From positions 124,001 through 188,000 of the forward strand of contig JAQMWT010000059.1 in assembly GCA_029834535.1 (NCBI GenBank): a stretch of DNA of 64,000 bases, read 5' to 3'. Positions 62,998 through 64,000 of this stretch are shown in pieces; position 1 is the stretch's first letter; each line of letters begins with the position of its first letter. The notes below the pieces were generated by a model. That model was not told the origin of the DNA, searched no databases, and saw only the letters and a program-made list of their open reading frames with translations. A program made the translations under genes and the position numbers. Source of the stretch: Chrysophaeum taylorii (taxonomy: Eukaryota; Sar; Pelagophyceae; Pelagomonadales; Pelagomonadaceae).

Positions 62998-63480
62998 ATG
63001 ATGATGCTTGCCGAGCCGGTGTTTCCCTGCGTCTTGCCAAAGCCCCCAAAGGAGGATCATCAGTACGCCCTCGCTCTCGCCTACGAGAAGAAGTACAAGC
63101 GCGCATCGAGCGCGACGCATGTGCGCTGGCTCAACTTTTTTTCCCGATCTCTCTCGCGCCAAGTCGCCCAGGTCGGCAGGGATCATGCCGAGGCCACCTT
63201 CTTTACCGCCCAGAGCAAATACATCGCGCTCTTCCACGCACGCTTGACCGCGCTTCGAATGTTGAGAACTGCGGTCGCGGTCGAGAAGCAGAGACGCGGT
63301 ATCTTATCCGAGTTGCGAGCGCGGCACCAATCTCCTTGGCAAGATGATGATGATGGTAATGTCGAGGACCGCCACCGCGAGCGCCGGGTCAAGGTGTCGA
63401 CCGTCGACAGCTGTGTCCTGTACTGGCTCGTCTCGATCAGCGACGACCGAGTATTCCGAGCCGTCATGAGCTTTGTTTAA
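62998..63480 (+). CDS. Small unknown protein
   Basis: Single-exon frame of 160 residues starting MMMLAEPVFPCVLPKPPKED. The central part is helical and alternates charged and hydrophobic residues (YALALAYEKKYKRASSATHVRWLNFFSRSLSRQVAQV, FTAQSKYIALFHARLTALRMLRTAVAVEKQRR). An acidic DDDD patch and a hydrophobic end (VLYWLVSISDDRVFRAVMSFV) follow. No family is recognised. There is no signal peptide. Start choice among three consecutive ATG codons is open. Confidence 0.45.
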   Translation: MMMLAEPVFPCVLPKPPKEDHQYALALAYEKKYKRASSATHVRWLNFFSRSLSRQVAQVGRDHAEATFFTAQSKYIALFHARLTALRMLRTAVAVEKQRRGILSELRARHQSPWQDDDDGNVEDRHRERRVKVSTVDSCVLYWLVSISDDRVFRAVMSFV

Positions 63481-64000
63481 TGTCGGGGATCTCGTCGTCG
63501 TCGTCGTCCCGTGTGCGTGTCTTCCTTCAAGTGCGCGACGACACTGCGAAGTGTCGATTTCCGCTATGTTTTTATCTATTTGTCCACCGACCGTCCCGCG
63601 AATCGGCGAATACTGCTGGTCCTTCCTCGAATGAATGAATGAATGAAGGAATAAATAAATAAATGCTGGGACATTATTGGTCTTCTCGCCGCCGCTGCTG
63701 GCACCGAGACCCTCACCGCTTCGTTTCTCTGGACGACGTCGACGCGCGACTCGAGGAAGCGCGCCAGTCGCCCGCGCGACTCGCACCAGACAAGAGGGGT
63801 TGTTTCCTGAGGCAGGCACTTCTGTTATTCCTTCCAAAAATCCTATATTATGACTCGTAAGCAAGAAGGGGGAGGAAGGAGAGGAAGGCTCCCTTCGTGC
63901 GCACCCCAGGGAGATAGGTAGATAGATAGATGTCTCGACGAGGACCCTGGTCGCTCGCTCGCTCGGCCTCCTCCTTATCTGGCGAGAATAATAACGAAAC
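63481..64000. other. Right-edge region without supported gene
   Basis: Contains a GAAT/TAAA run near 63,630-63,664 and TAGA units near 63,917-63,931. A short plus-strand frame (63,663-63,860) has mixed charged text (RFVSLDDVDARLEEARQ) but no start context or family, and is left unassigned. Confidence 0.4.

Noticed and set aside
1-64000. tRNA or rRNA genes
   Set aside because: I looked for B-box words (GTTCGA and its complement) in the spacers and found none in a tRNA-like context. Hits fall within coding sequence or an intron.

Overview
This is a gene-dense nuclear DNA window from a unicellular eukaryote. The genes are host-type eukaryotic genes: Sec61 beta, ESCRT-I VPS28, snRNP SmD1, tubulin cofactor A, sterol C-24 methyltransferase, cathepsin B and a P4-type flippase. 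Most are split by very short introns, typically 40-68 nt. A trigger-factor-like gene cut by the left edge points to a plastid. Together with GC-rich coding sequence, a prolyl hydroxylase carrying a ShK domain, and a TKL kinase joined to PH, SAM and PX domains, this fits a photosynthetic stramenopile such as a pelagophyte. The taxon is an inference, not something the sequence states.

Layout. 0-6 kb: edge of a trigger factor gene, a broken unknown gene with a duplicated 3' end, a small unknown gene and a secreted prolyl 4-hydroxylase. 6-14 kb: P4-ATPase, APS kinase, Sec61 beta and DNAJC25. 15-27 kb: alpha-galactosidase, cytosolic Hsp101/ClpB, a MIT-AAA ATPase of the spastin type, a PX membrane protein, an EF-hand protein, a divergent kinase, Rrp8 and cathepsin B. 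28-35 kb: sterol methyltransferase, a Helitron helicase relic, a FAM192A/NIP30 homologue, an F-box protein, VPS28 and SmD1. 35-44 kb: TKL kinase-PH-SAM-PX protein, TRMT11 and a six-exon GT61-like glycosyltransferase. 44-54 kb: a visibly less GC-rich block of large EF-hand/coiled-coil and LRR proteins ending in tubulin cofactor A. 54-64 kb: a FYVE-like protein, a UBL-like/TPR Hip-like protein, a PCGF-type RING protein, a BAP31-like protein, a decayed hAT transposon with terminal repeats and target-site duplication, a second LRR protein and a small unknown gene.

Genes often sit head to head with only 80-240 bp between start codons, which suggests shared promoters. The clearest functional pair is Sec61 beta with DNAJC25, both ER membrane proteins. 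Exon structures were rebuilt by eye from reading frame, GT/AG ends and protein family alignment recalled from memory. No searches were run. Donor sites are unusual: 18 of 38 inferred introns carry C at +4 and G at +5 (GTGCG or GTACG).

The strongest new observations are the complete hAT footprint at 59,846-60,496, the Helitron helicase relic at about 30,415-30,970, the unusual donor consensus, the 8-nt first coding exon of tubulin cofactor A, and the compositionally distinct cytoskeletal-looking block at 44-54 kb.
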